Assembly (NCBI RefSeq): GCF_001267885.1
Contig: NZ_CP012382.1
Coordinates: forward strand, 8,233,001 to 8,297,000
Direction of reading: 5' to 3'
DNA from: Streptomyces ambofaciens ATCC 23877
Lineage (GTDB): Bacteria; Actinomycetota; Actinomycetes; Streptomycetales; Streptomycetaceae
Length of the DNA: 64,000 nt
The notes below the pieces were generated by a model that was given only the letters and a program-made list of their open reading frames with translations, ran no database searches and was not told the origin of the DNA. The position numbers and the translations under genes were made by a program. The number at the start of each line of letters is the position of its first letter. Within the stretch, counting starts at the first letter, position 1. Shown piece by piece: positions 53,558 through 62,369 of this stretch.

Positions 53558-54427
53558 ATGTCCCTCAGCGTTCCCCGCCTCTGGATCGGCTCGACCGAGA
53601 TCATCGCCCTCGCCGACGGCGAGGGCCCGTTCTTCTCCCCGCGCGCCGAGGCCTTCCCCGAGGCCACGGCCGCTCAGTGGGCCGAGGCCGACCGCTACGA
53701 CCCGGGCGCGGTCGACACCGAGGGCCGCTGGCAACTCCAGTTCCGCGCGTACGCGATCCGCGGCGACAGGGGTCTCACCGTCGTGGACGCCGGGATCGGT
53801 CCGGCGGACAGCCCGGCCGGCTCGTGGGCGCCCGTGCCCGGTGCGCTCCCCGAGTCGCTCGCCGCCGCGGGCATCGACCCGGCCGAAGTCGACACCGTGG
53901 TGCTCACACATCTGCACACCGACCACGTCGGGTGGGCGGTCGTGACCGAGGCGGCCGTCCCATCAGCGGGCGGCGCGGTGGGCGGCGCCCCTGCGCCTGG
54001 CAGTGCGACCAGCGGCCGTCGGCCCTATTTCCCGAACGCCGAATACCTGCTCCAGCGGGCCGAGTTCGACGCCCTCGACGCGCTCAACCCGCAGCTTCGC
54101 GAGACCCTAACCGACCCGCTCGCGGCGGCCGGTCGGCTCCGGCTCCTCGACGGGGACACGCCGCTGCGCGCCGGGCGCGCGGTTGCCACGCCCGGGCACA
54201 CGCCCGGGCACCAGAGTGTGCTGGTCGCCGACGGGCGCGAGCTGGCGCTCGTCACCGGCGACCTCCTGGTGCACGCGCTCCAGCTGCTCCACCCCGAGCT
54301 CGCCTACTCGCACGAGACCGACCCTGAGGCGGCCAGGCACTCAAGGGAGCGCATGCTCGGCCGCGAAACCGCCACCACGCTGCACCTGGCGACGCCGCAT
54401 TTGACGGAGCCGTTCATCTCGGCGTGA
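53558..54427 (+). CDS. Metallo-beta-lactamase-fold hydrolase
   Basis: 289 residues. Zinc-binding THLHTDHVGW (HxHxDH), DAGIGPADSP, later PGHTPGHQSVL, VTGDLLVH and a final His region. This fold includes lactonases of the AHL/gamma-lactone type, glyoxalases and others. It starts 33 bases after the ScbR-like TetR, so a lactone-related role is tempting but unproven. Confidence 0.9.
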   Translation: MSLSVPRLWIGSTEIIALADGEGPFFSPRAEAFPEATAAQWAEADRYDPGAVDTEGRWQLQFRAYAIRGDRGLTVVDAGIGPADSPAGSWAPVPGALPESLAAAGIDPAEVDTVVLTHLHTDHVGWAVVTEAAVPSAGGAVGGAPAPGSATSGRRPYFPNAEYLLQRAEFDALDALNPQLRETLTDPLAAAGRLRLLDGDTPLRAGRAVATPGHTPGHQSVLVADGRELALVTGDLLVHALQLLHPELAYSHETDPEAARHSRERMLGRETATTLHLATPHLTEPFISA

Positions 54428-54456
54428 TCGCGGTCGTCCGAGCCGTTCGGCGCGGG

Positions 54457-54640
54457 TCAGCCCGCGAGGGCATGCAGACGCTCCAATTTCTCGGCGGTCT
54501 CGTCGTCGACGGGACTGAAAACCGTGAGGCGGCAGCTGCCTCCGGACTGGAGCCACATCCGGTCCGCCTGCAGGCGCAGCACGCCCGCTCCGGGCTTCGC
54601 ATCTGATGCGAGATTCTCGCGCTCGATGCGACCTACGGAG
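54457..54640 (-). pseudogene. XRE/MmyB-like regulator C-terminal scrap
   Basis: The minus strand ends GVLRLQADRMWLQSGGSCRL then TVFSPVDDETAEKLERL, corresponding to the last 45 residues of a MmyB-like regulator such as the one at 50593. Upstream of about 54620 the homology stops at the integrase gene start, consistent with truncation by insertion. Confidence 0.5.
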
Positions 54641-54644
54641 CGTG

Positions 54645-55406
54645 ATGAAATTGGCGGCCAAGGATGGGTTGGCACCGGGGGCCGTGCGGCTGCATCTGGC
54701 CCACGGGGTACCGCTGTTGCGGCCGGAGGAGCAGGTCCTCGAGGCGATGTTGGACGGCTGGCGCAACCAGCAGCTGGCGCGGAACCTCGCGCTGTCCACC
54801 ATCAACGGTCGGGAGCGGAAGGTGCGGGCGTTCGCCGCGCACGCGGATGCCTTTCCGTGGAGCTGGTCCTCGATGCTGGCGGACGAGTGGTTTGGTGACT
54901 TGCGGGCGGTCCGTGGCTGCGTCCGCTCGACGCTGCGCGGCTACCAGGTGGCGGCGCGTCTGTTCTGCGATTACGCCACCGACCCGGCCTACGGCTGGGC
55001 GGCTGAGTGTGAGCGCCGCTTCGGCACCCATCCGATCCAGGTGGGTCACGAGTGGAATACCGCCGTGCACATGCAGGAGTGCGAGACCGAGGCCCCGAAA
55101 CGGGCCCTCACCCGAGATGAGTTACAGGCGTTCTTCGACCACGCCGACGACGAGGTGAGCCGGGTCCGCGGACGCGGCCGCAAGGGATGGCTGCCCGCTT
55201 TCCGCGACGCGATGCTCCTCAAGACTGCGTACGCCTACGGGTTGCGGCGCAACGAGACGCGGATGCTGGACACGGCCGACTTCGGCCGCAACCCGTCGGC
55301 CTGGCCCGGCGAGACGCCCTTGACGCCGGTATCCGTCTGCGGGACGGTCAGTGCGCCGCGCCCGGCTCCCGCCTCGGATACCGTGTCCCTCTACGGGGTG
55401 CCATAA
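54645..55406 (+). pseudogene. Tyrosine recombinase (integrase), truncated before the catalytic C-terminus
   Basis: 253 codons. N-terminal core-binding SAM-like domain (LALSTINGRERKVRAFAAHA) and the beginning of the catalytic domain with box I Arg (YAYGLRRNETRMLDTADFG). Then homology ends and an unrelated tail of about 30 residues follows. HxxR and the nucleophilic Tyr are missing, so it cannot recombine. One Leu is TTA (55122-55124). Confidence 0.8.
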
Positions 55407-55441
55407 CGGATGTGACGCCCCCCACCGGAGGTCGTCAGCGT

Positions 55442-55834
55442 ATGAGTTCAAAGCGCAGCAAGAATCCAGCCCTGCCCGTACTTGACGACGCATTCCGACT
55501 CGCGTCGGTCAAGGACGCCGAGGAGTCCACCCGTGACTTGGCCGCGCGGCTGGCCACCACCGAGCTGCGCCGCGTTTCCCACCCGGGCCGGGTCACCTGG
55601 GAGCCCACCGATCAGGCCGAGCCCGTGCCGGTCCCGCCGACGGTGGTCGACGGTGACGGGGACCTGTGGCTGCGGGACCGGGGCACTGGCACCTGGACCA
55701 TGCCCGAGTTCAACCCGAAGGAGTTCCCGGCCCGCTGTGGCGAGGTGCTGACGTGGAACGAGCTTGCCCGCGAGTTCGGCCCGCTGACCGCACTGGCCGA
55801 CGACCGCCGCATCGGCGGCGGCAGGCGTCGCTGA
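55442..55834 (+). CDS. Hypothetical protein, mobile-element cargo
   Basis: 130 residues from ATG 55442 after a ggaggt site. SSKRSKNPALPVLDDAFRLA, then a Pro/Asp-rich segment and WTMPEFNPKEFPARCGEV. No recognised domain. The basic end IGGGRRR suggests the C-terminus could be secondary. It lies between the broken integrase and an IS5 remnant. Confidence 0.5.
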   Translation: MSSKRSKNPALPVLDDAFRLASVKDAEESTRDLAARLATTELRRVSHPGRVTWEPTDQAEPVPVPPTVVDGDGDLWLRDRGTGTWTMPEFNPKEFPARCGEVLTWNELAREFGPLTALADDRRIGGGRRR

Positions 55835-56079
55835 CCGCGCAGCTCTGGGATGACCGCGCCCCTGAAGCGCCCTTTACGGGTAGTTGGGAGCTCCAGCTCA
55901 CCGCCGAGCTCGACGATGGCGGCGAGCAGGTGAGCGTGGTGGTGGCGTGCGACGACCTCGGTGGACCAGCCGGGTAGCGGTCGGCCTTCAGTTGCCGTGG
56001 TGAACGCGCGGCCCAGCTCGCCGATCGACTGCTGCCAGTCGGCCAACTACCCGACCAGGCCGCACACCAGCTCATCGAC

Positions 56080-56986
56080 GGCGGCCGCCGGGCCGGGGAT
56101 CGAAGGCCCGCGCCTTCGTCCCGAGCGCCTGGACCCGCTCGGAGAGACCGACCAGTCCCGTGCCGTTGCCGACGGCCGGCTCGGACTGCGGTTGGCGGTC
56201 TGGTCGGCTTTCTCCGGGATGACGCCCCGGATCCGGCGTCGGCGCAGGTAGGCGCGGTTGGCGCGGGAGGAGTACGCCTTGTCGCCGGCGATCGCGTCCG
56301 GGCGGGCGCGGCGCCGGCCCGCCAGACCGCGGACCCTGATCTGCTCGACGACCGGGATGAAGCGGGGACTGTCGGCGGCCTGCCCGGGCGTGAGGATGAA
56401 GGACAACGGCCGACAGCGGTGTTCGGCCGCAAGGTGGGCCTTGGTGGTCAGCCCGCCGCCCAAGCGCCCCAGCTCGGCCGCGCGAAGCCGGGCCCTGCGG
56501 CGGCGGCGCACGCGGCGGCGTTCCTCGTGAGTCGCGTCGTCCGTCTCGTCGGCCGGGTTGGGCACCGCCAATAACGGTTCGTTTTGCCCCTTTGGTGAAG
56601 CCCCTTTTGCTCCGCGACGGCCTTCTCCAGGTTCCGCGGCAACTCCGGGTCGACGACCATCCCGGCCGCGTGGTGGTGCGCGCGGGCTACCGTGGAGTCC
56701 ACGCTGACCAGGCTGAGGTCGACCTGCCCTCGCGTTGCGGCCTCGGCGATCATCCCGTCCATCAATGCCTGGAAGGTTCAGCCGCCGCCCACAGCTGGAA
56801 CCGACCGTAGACGGTCGACCAGGATCCGTAGCGCTCAGGGACGTCCCGCCACGGCCTCCCAGTCCGGTACCGCCACATCACCGCATCGAAGTGTCGGCGC
56901 AGGTCAGGGATTGGCCCGCGCTCACCCAGCGGCAAGAACGGCTCCCCCAACTCCCATTCGGCATCGCTCAGATCACCACGCGTCAC
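56080..56986 (-). pseudogene. IS5-family DDE transposase, frameshifted
   Basis: From ATG 56986 the minus strand gives MTRGDLSDAEWELGEPFLPL and RRHFDAVMWRYRTGRPWRDV then PERYGSWSTVYGRFQLW. A second frame gives VSVDSTVARAHHHAAGM (first Asp). A third gives LGGGLTTKAHLAAEHRCRPL, AIAGDKAYSSRANRAYL (second Asp) and GVIPEKADQ (Glu). All DDE residues exist but in three frames. The C-terminal end is missing. 55835-56079 holds a further unrecognised minus fragment. Confidence 0.85.
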
Positions 56987-57027
56987 ACCACCGTTCTACC
57001 GGGCCGCGATCGCCCGGCGTCGGCGAC

Positions 57028-57046
57028 CTGAACTCGGAACAGTCCC
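57028..57046. repeat. 19-base repeat, probable IS end (copy 1)
   Basis: ctgaactcggaacagtccc lies just outside the start of the IS5-type transposase remnant and recurs at 57918-57936 with one mismatch in the same orientation. Likely the terminal repeat of this IS type. Confidence 0.6.
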
Positions 57047-57174
57047 AGTGGCTACCCGTGGCAATCGCTCGTGGTCCTTGGCCAAGCGACCTGCTCCTAT
57101 GGTGAATCCTGCGTCTGTTGCGTAAGGTTCATTGCGCACTATCACCTATTACCATTCAGGCGGGGCGGGCGGCG

Positions 57175-57828
57175 ATGCCGGACACCAGGATCAGTGAACT
57201 TGTGCGGATGTGGATCAACGGCTGGGTCGTCTCCCGCGGCAGCTCGGACCCGGTCGACGAGCCGTGGGGGTGGACGATCGACGTCGGGCAGCCCAAACAC
57301 GTTGCCCGACACGTGCTGCCGGAGCCCTCCGAGGCCGATGTGCGCAAGATCGTCGCCGGGACGAGCGCGCCCGGGACGTGGCTGAAGCTGTTCGCCGAGC
57401 ATCAGGCGGTCCTGCCCTGGGTCGGGCCGGGCTGGCGGCGCGACAGCCCCGGTTTTCTGATGACCTGCCATCTAGTGCCAGAGCGCCATGAGGTGCCGGC
57501 CGGTTACACGCTCACCAGTTGGACCCGGGGCGGCGTCAGCCGAGTACTGGTCCGCACGCGCGCCGGGCACTTCGCCGCCCGTGGACAGATCGCCCAGGCA
57601 GGCGCCCATGTCGTGGTCGACCAGGTCGAGACCGCCGCCGAGCACCGGCGCAAGGGCCTCGGCGGCCTGGTGATGCGCACGCTGCAGAGCGCCGCGTACG
57701 AGACCGGCGCAAAGACTGGCCTCCTGGTCGGCACGCCCGAGGGTCGGGCGCTTTACTCCTCACTGGGCTGGACCATGCGCTCCCCGATGACGAGCCTCTG
57801 GTACGAGCCATCGGATGCTGCCCAGTGA
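57175..57828 (+). CDS. GNAT-family N-acetyltransferase
   Basis: 217 residues. N-terminal part with MWINGWVVSRG and a DVGQPKHVARHVLPE segment. The GNAT acetyl-CoA-binding motif is VETAAEHRRKGLGGLVMRTL (R/Q-x-x-G-x-G/A), with the final GTPEGRALYSSLGW strand-helix typical for the family. Substrate unknown. ATG 57175 after ggcgggcgg. It sits exactly between two copies of a 19-base IS-end repeat, so it may have moved with an IS. Confidence 0.9.
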   Translation: MPDTRISELVRMWINGWVVSRGSSDPVDEPWGWTIDVGQPKHVARHVLPEPSEADVRKIVAGTSAPGTWLKLFAEHQAVLPWVGPGWRRDSPGFLMTCHLVPERHEVPAGYTLTSWTRGGVSRVLVRTRAGHFAARGQIAQAGAHVVVDQVETAAEHRRKGLGGLVMRTLQSAAYETGAKTGLLVGTPEGRALYSSLGWTMRSPMTSLWYEPSDAAQ

Positions 57829-57917
57829 CCTGAAGATGACACCACTGGCCCACCTCGCCGGACTCCACCTACGCGGTGCCATCCCGTGGCTCCGCAGCCT
57901 CCAACCCACCACGTGAT

Positions 57918-57936
57918 CTGAACTCAGAACAGTCCC
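57918..57936. repeat. 19-base repeat, probable IS end (copy 2)
   Basis: ctgaactcagaacagtccc, one mismatch to 57028-57046. No transposase is attached to this copy. Confidence 0.6.
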
Positions 57937-58021
57937 TAGCCCTGGAGCGCGGCCGTAACTGACGCGGAGACGCCGTGCGCCTCCGCGTCAGTCCCTCCCC
58001 CTCGAAAGGACGCACCACCTG

Positions 58022-58486
58022 ATGTGGCCTTCGGTCATCGCCGTACTCGGAACCCTCGCCGGCGCCCTGACGGCAGGACTCCTCCAACACCGCACAGCAC
58101 GCACGGACCGCGCAGAACAGCGCGCCGACAGCCACCGCCAGGACCAGCTCGCCGCCGTCACCGAGTTCGCGGCCGCTCTGGACGCACACCGGTCGGCCAT
58201 GTTCCACCGCGAACGGCTGGCACTGAACGAGGCCGACAGCGAGCAGCAACTGGGAGCCCAGACCAAGAGCAACGACACCCGGGCGGCCATCACCGCGCCG
58301 CACATCCGCCTCCAGGTCCTGCTCCCCGAGCTGGCCGGTGCCGCCCAGCAGGCCGCAGACGCCACGTACGCGCTGCGCCATGCCACCGACCGCCCCGTGC
58401 TGGACGCCCGCCGACAGGCAGCCAAGGAAGCCACCGGAAGCTTCATCTCCGAGGCCGCCACGCTGCTGAAGCCCAGCCCCCGCTGA
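58022..58486 (+). CDS. Membrane-anchored coiled-coil protein of mobile-element type
   Basis: 154 residues. N-terminal helix MWPSVIAVLGTLAGALTAGL, then QHRTARTDRAEQRADSHRQD and a long amphipathic helical region with Ala/Gln/Arg. This architecture is common among hypothetical proteins carried by Streptomyces integrative elements and plasmids. No enzymatic motif. ATG 58022 follows gaaagga. Confidence 0.72.
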   Translation: MWPSVIAVLGTLAGALTAGLLQHRTARTDRAEQRADSHRQDQLAAVTEFAAALDAHRSAMFHRERLALNEADSEQQLGAQTKSNDTRAAITAPHIRLQVLLPELAGAAQQAADATYALRHATDRPVLDARRQAAKEATGSFISEAATLLKPSPR

Positions 58487-59611
58487 GTACCTGCTTTCAC
58501 TCTTGAGTGGCACGTGAGCATCGAGGCCACCGTGCTCCCGTTCCTCTCGCAGGCGCCTGTCATCCTGGGCCGGTGCATGTTGGTCGAACAGGCTGGCGTG
58601 GAGGGGTGCGCTTGAGCTGGGCCGTCTTGTTTGGATGGCACATCACCGAGGTCCCGGAACTCAAGATCCCCTTCCCCGGGGTGTGGGAGATCTCCTACCA
58701 CGCCCGCTCGGCAACCAGCGGGACGCCGGGTGGGGCTCGCGCGAGCCCCACACCGTTGGCCCTCGCTGGGGACTTCGGATCCTTCGTCGAGGGCCTTACT
58801 TCCGCCAGCGATTTCGACTGAAGCGCCACCGCGAGACATTCGGCTGACCTCGCGAGCAGCAGGACAGTTCCCGCCCACGTCACGGCAAGGCGAACGTTGC
58901 CTGATGCGGCACTGGCTTCCGTGGGTGTTGCGCGACACGCGACGACAAACGGTGACGCGTTCTCTCAGGTTGCACCTGAACGATGGAAGGCGAAGAACGC
59001 TCCGGTCCGTATCGCGTTCGGGCCTCGCCGGTGCTCGCGGCTTCTTCCAGCAGGGCGGCCATCGCCGGGTGGTAGCCGAGCTGCGGTGCGGCGGGCCCGG
59101 GGGTGAGCGCGGTGTGCATCCCGGCCCACGGCTGTGGCGGTTCGGACCGCACGAAGCGCCGTGGGCCGAACGGCGGGGCCACGTAGGGGGTCCTCAGGAA
59201 CGCCGCCACCTGGCCTTTCCGCTGCCCGCGGAGGGTGCTGCCAGGGTGGGAACGGTGACGTGCGTGGGGCCTTGCACCGTGATTTTGTCCGGTCAGCCTG
59301 TCCGGCCGCCCTGGGCGCGGACAAGTCGTTTTCGCACGGCCGACGCCGGCTGGACAACTCGCACCGGACTGGCCCGGTCTGTCGTGCTCCGGACGGCCGG
59401 CGGCCCTCCGCCATCCGGTTCCGCCCTCGCCGGCCCGTCCGGAACCGCGTCATCGGGGTGAGTGGATGGCCGGATGCAGGGTGAGGAGGACGCGTGGGGT
59501 GCCGCTCGCCCACGCCGTCGAGGTGGGCACTGCGATTCGGCCGCCGTGTAGCGGGTCAGCCGGCACTGACAGCGGCCGGGGCCGTGCGGGCGGGCGGTCC
59601 GCCGCGCGAGG
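58487..59611. other. 1.1 kb stretch without an intact gene
   Basis: A minus-strand segment near 59070-59010 (LGYHPAMAALLEEAASTG) resembles part of FAD-dependent monooxygenases, but neighbouring frames do not extend it. Nothing else recognised. Probably gene debris. Confidence 0.35.
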
Positions 59612-60523
59612 TCAGCGGACCGGCGGGTTGTAGCGGGAGTAGCCGGGCTCGCCCCAGCGCAGCGGGGACGCGCCGGACACCTCGTGCACCGCCTCGACGC
59701 AGAACTCCACGAGCCGCTGCGCCCCCGGTGTGCGTGCGATCTCCTCGGCGTCCCAGACGGTCCGGGCCGTCCCGGACAGATGGAGGGCGGTGCCCGTCTC
59801 CCAGTCCGGTACGAGGATGCCCGCCGCCGGGTTGACGTGCAGGTTGCCCAGCGTCAGGAACATCGCGTTACCCGTGTAGTCGGGCCAGCGCAGCAGGGTG
59901 GCGGAGAGGACCTGGACGAACCCCGGGTTGCCGCCGCGGTGCGAGGCGTCGACGTGACCCGTGTCGGACGCGGTGGTGACGAAGAACGTGTCGGCCCGCC
60001 CTACCGCCGCGCGTTGCGCGGCGTCCAGCGCGCGCCCCGTGGTCGCGCGGCGGAGCACCGGCCCGTCCGCGTCCGCCGGGCGGTGGTCGCGTTGCTGGAT
60101 GTATTTCGGGCAGTTGGAGACGACCTGGTCGAGGGTGACGCGCAGTCCGGTGCCGTCCCGGTCGGCGCGGCCGTTGATCCGCATTCTGCGTCGTGTGGCG
60201 GGCTCGATGGCGATCATCCCCACCGGCAGGGACCGTGCCGCGCCGAGGACACCGGCGAGGGGGTCCTCCGGGACGGGCAGTGCATCGATGACCAGGCTGC
60301 GCGGGTCGGGGACGCGGAGGAAACCGGGTTCCCCGGTGAGGTGGGTGGCCCAGAGCCGGCCCCCCGGGTCGGCGGCGCCCACCACGATCAGGGGTCGCTC
60401 GGCCAGGAATTGTCGGGCGACGGGCGGTACTTCGGCGCGGACGGCGCGGAGCGCCGAAGCGGCCCGCAAGGCGAGGCCGGCCCGCTCCTGCACCGCGAGT
60501 TCGCCGGCGTGATAGGTGGCCAC
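59612..60523 (-). CDS. Pyridoxamine-5'-phosphate-oxidase-family flavin protein
   Basis: 303 residues. Split-barrel FMN-binding fold with RPLIVVGAADPGGRLWATHL in the first half and DTFFVTTAS then VDASHRGGNPGFVQV in the second. NAMFLTLGNLHVNPAAGILV is typical of this large subfamily. GTG 60523 follows aaggag at ideal distance and is preferred to ATG 60544. Downstream of the VOC gene, separated by a strong hairpin. Confidence 0.9.
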   Translation of the reverse strand: MATYHAGELAVQERAGLALRAASALRAVRAEVPPVARQFLAERPLIVVGAADPGGRLWATHLTGEPGFLRVPDPRSLVIDALPVPEDPLAGVLGAARSLPVGMIAIEPATRRRMRINGRADRDGTGLRVTLDQVVSNCPKYIQQRDHRPADADGPVLRRATTGRALDAAQRAAVGRADTFFVTTASDTGHVDASHRGGNPGFVQVLSATLLRWPDYTGNAMFLTLGNLHVNPAAGILVPDWETGTALHLSGTARTVWDAEEIARTPGAQRLVEFCVEAVHEVSGASPLRWGEPGYSRYNPPVR

Positions 60524-60559
60524 GGCGTGCTCCTTCTCGTACATCGGGACAGGGCAGGC

Positions 60560-60601
60560 GGCGCTCCCGCCCGGCGGGTCTCCCGTCCGGGCGGGAGCGC
60601 C
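60560..60601 (-). terminator. Strong hairpin between VOC and PPOX genes
   Basis: 15-base perfect inverted repeat, 60560-60574 with 60587-60601, 12-base loop. It may terminate the VOC transcript partly or stabilise its 3' end within a two-gene operon. Confidence 0.7.
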
Positions 60602-60619
60602 GGGGGCGAGCGTCGCGGG

Positions 60620-61075
60620 CTAGAAGAAGCCGCAGGTCGGAGCGTTCTCGGTCGGGGCGTGAGCGGGGTTTGCGCCGGTCGGCGCGTAGATCTCCAGGCG
60701 GGTGCCGTCGGGGTCGGTGAAGAAGATGCCGCCGGAACTGGTGTTCTCGCCGTGCGGGACGACACCGTCGTAGGCGAACCCGGCGCCCAGCCGGCGCAGC
60801 ACCTCCTCGATGTCCTTGACCTCCTCGACGGTGTCGACCTGGAAGGAGAGGTGGTGCAGCCCGGGCCGGTCGGTGGCGAACGCGCCCTCGCTCTGCTGCC
60901 ACAGCGTGACGACCAGGCGCTCGTCCCGGCCGAGGAACGCCCAGCGGCGGCCGTCCTCCTTGCCCTGGGCCAGCACCTCGAAGCCGAAGACCTCGCAGTA
61001 GAAGGCGAGCGAGCGGTCGAGGTCGGTGACATTCAGCCCGATGTGACCGGTCTGCAGGTTCTTCGCCTTGCCCAT
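60620..61075 (-). CDS. VOC-family (glyoxalase/dioxygenase-type) protein
   Basis: 151 residues with two beta-alpha-beta-beta-beta units. First metal-site His is in TGHIGLNVTDLDRSLAFYCE, then GLHHLSFQV, and the Glu ligand is in DPDGTRLEIYAP. The C-terminal end ENAPTCGFF is unusual. Could be a glyoxalase, dioxygenase or drug-binding protein. Divergent from the CGNR regulator at 61227, with a palindrome between. Confidence 0.92.
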   Translation of the reverse strand: MGKAKNLQTGHIGLNVTDLDRSLAFYCEVFGFEVLAQGKEDGRRWAFLGRDERLVVTLWQQSEGAFATDRPGLHHLSFQVDTVEEVKDIEEVLRRLGAGFAYDGVVPHGENTSSGGIFFTDPDGTRLEIYAPTGANPAHAPTENAPTCGFF

Positions 61076-61160
61076 GGTCGATCAACCGCCTTCGTCAGGG
61101 GCCACGAGATCACCTCGTAACCATTGAAGTGGATATTAAAAGTTAGAACGAAGGGCAGTC

Positions 61161-61186
61161 AACCGGTGACCATGGAATGACCGGTT
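61161..61186. promoter_or_regulatory. Inverted repeat, candidate CGNR operator
   Basis: aaccggt (61161-61167) and accggtt (61180-61186), 12-base spacer, between the divergent VOC and CGNR genes in an AT-richer stretch. A good candidate for autoregulation by the CGNR protein. Confidence 0.5.
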
Positions 61187-61226
61187 ATCGTGGGTGGGGT
61201 GCCGCCGCGACGAAGGGACCCGCACC

Positions 61227-61799
61227 ATGCCGTCACCCGCCGAGCCCGACCCGAGGCCGCTGACCGGCGAACCGCTCGCCATCGACCTGCTCAACACGCG
61301 CTGGATCGACGCCACGGGCCGGCACGACCTCCTCGACTCCCTGGACGGAACAGCACTGTGGCTGAATACGCCCCTGGTCCGCGACGCCCTCGGCGGCGCC
61401 CGCGTCCCGGCCGGCCGTGACACGCAGGAGCGACTACGTCAGGCCCGCGCCGCGCTCGACGAGGCGGTCGCCGACCCAGCGCACCCGACGCCCGCCGCCG
61501 TCACGGCCGTCAACGACGTGCTCGCCCACGGCCGGCTGCGGCAGGTCCTGGGCCCCGGCGGACCGGCCACCATGCCCGAGGTGGCCAATCCGGCCTGGCT
61601 GCCGGGCTGGGCCGCGGTCACCGACTTCCTGCGCCTGATGGCCGACCGCCCGGATCGCATCCGCGCCTGCGGCAACCCGCAGTGCGTGCTGCACTTCTAC
61701 GACGTGTCCAAGAACGGCACCCGCCGCTGGTGCTCGATGTCCGGCTGCGGCAACCGCGCCAAGGCACAACGCCATTACGCCCGCCACCGCCGCGAATGA
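61227..61799 (+). CDS. CGNR zinc-finger transcriptional regulator
   Basis: 190 residues. GEPLAIDLLNTRW N-terminal ABATE-like motif and C-terminal finger with RACGNPQCVLHFYD and WCSMSGCGNRAKAQRHYARH. ATG 61227 follows gaaggga. Divergently arranged with the VOC-PPOX pair, the same architecture as the CGNR-hydrolase pair at 47.3-48.9 kb. Followed by a terminator. Confidence 0.93.
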   Translation: MPSPAEPDPRPLTGEPLAIDLLNTRWIDATGRHDLLDSLDGTALWLNTPLVRDALGGARVPAGRDTQERLRQARAALDEAVADPAHPTPAAVTAVNDVLAHGRLRQVLGPGGPATMPEVANPAWLPGWAAVTDFLRLMADRPDRIRACGNPQCVLHFYDVSKNGTRRWCSMSGCGNRAKAQRHYARHRRE

Positions 61800-61832
61800 G
61801 CCGGCGCTTCCGCGCACCGCGGAAGCACCGGC
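61800..61832 (+). terminator. Intrinsic terminator after CGNR gene
   Basis: gcttccgcg (61806-61814) pairs with cgcggaagc (61818-61826), three-base loop, extended by flanking ccgg pairs, immediately after the stop codon. Confidence 0.7.
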
Positions 61833-62369
61833 CGCTGTGGGCCCGTCCGACGGCACCCGCCCCGCGGCCGGCCACGACGGCCGGCACCGGACCGGCGGGC
61901 GGACGGCGACCCGGCAGGTGTGCGCCCCGGCGCCGATGAGACCGCTTCTTCGGGCCTGGCGCTCGCTTGAGCAGGCTCATCAGTGACTTCCTCGCCCGGG
62001 CACTGAGAGCCCCGACGGCGTCAGCCGGCCGGCACGCTTACTGCAATCACCGCGCTCGAAACGGCGGGGAACAAGCGGCCCGTGAGGCGCTCGCCGAGCG
62101 CGTGCAGCACCTCCGCAAGGACTTCCACCTCACCGGAAAGAGACCGGCACTCGTCGAGACCACCCGCGTCCGCGACGGCCGGGCCTTGCGACGAGGAGCC
62201 GTCCCGTGCCGGTCGGCGATGCGCCGAACTCACCGCCGCGAGGACTCATGATCAGCAGCTTTTCTTAGAGCCAGTAACGGCTTGTGCGACTCGCGTGCTG
62301 CATCATCTGCCTGTGCCGCTTGGCCAAGGGCAGCCACCGGACCCCGCCCACCGAAGGAGGGACGCCTCA
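61833..62369. other. Gene-free stretch before the Nudix gene
   Basis: No recognised ORF; a plus-strand helix-like piece (EALAERVQHLRKDFHLTGKR) around 62080-62150 has no domain context. A gaaggaggg ribosome site at the right end serves GTG 62370. Confidence 0.4.

Noticed and set aside
59010..59210. FAD monooxygenase pseudogene
   Set aside because: Only one short suggestive segment (YHPAMAALLEEAASTG); no dinucleotide-binding motif or further blocks, so not annotated as a feature.
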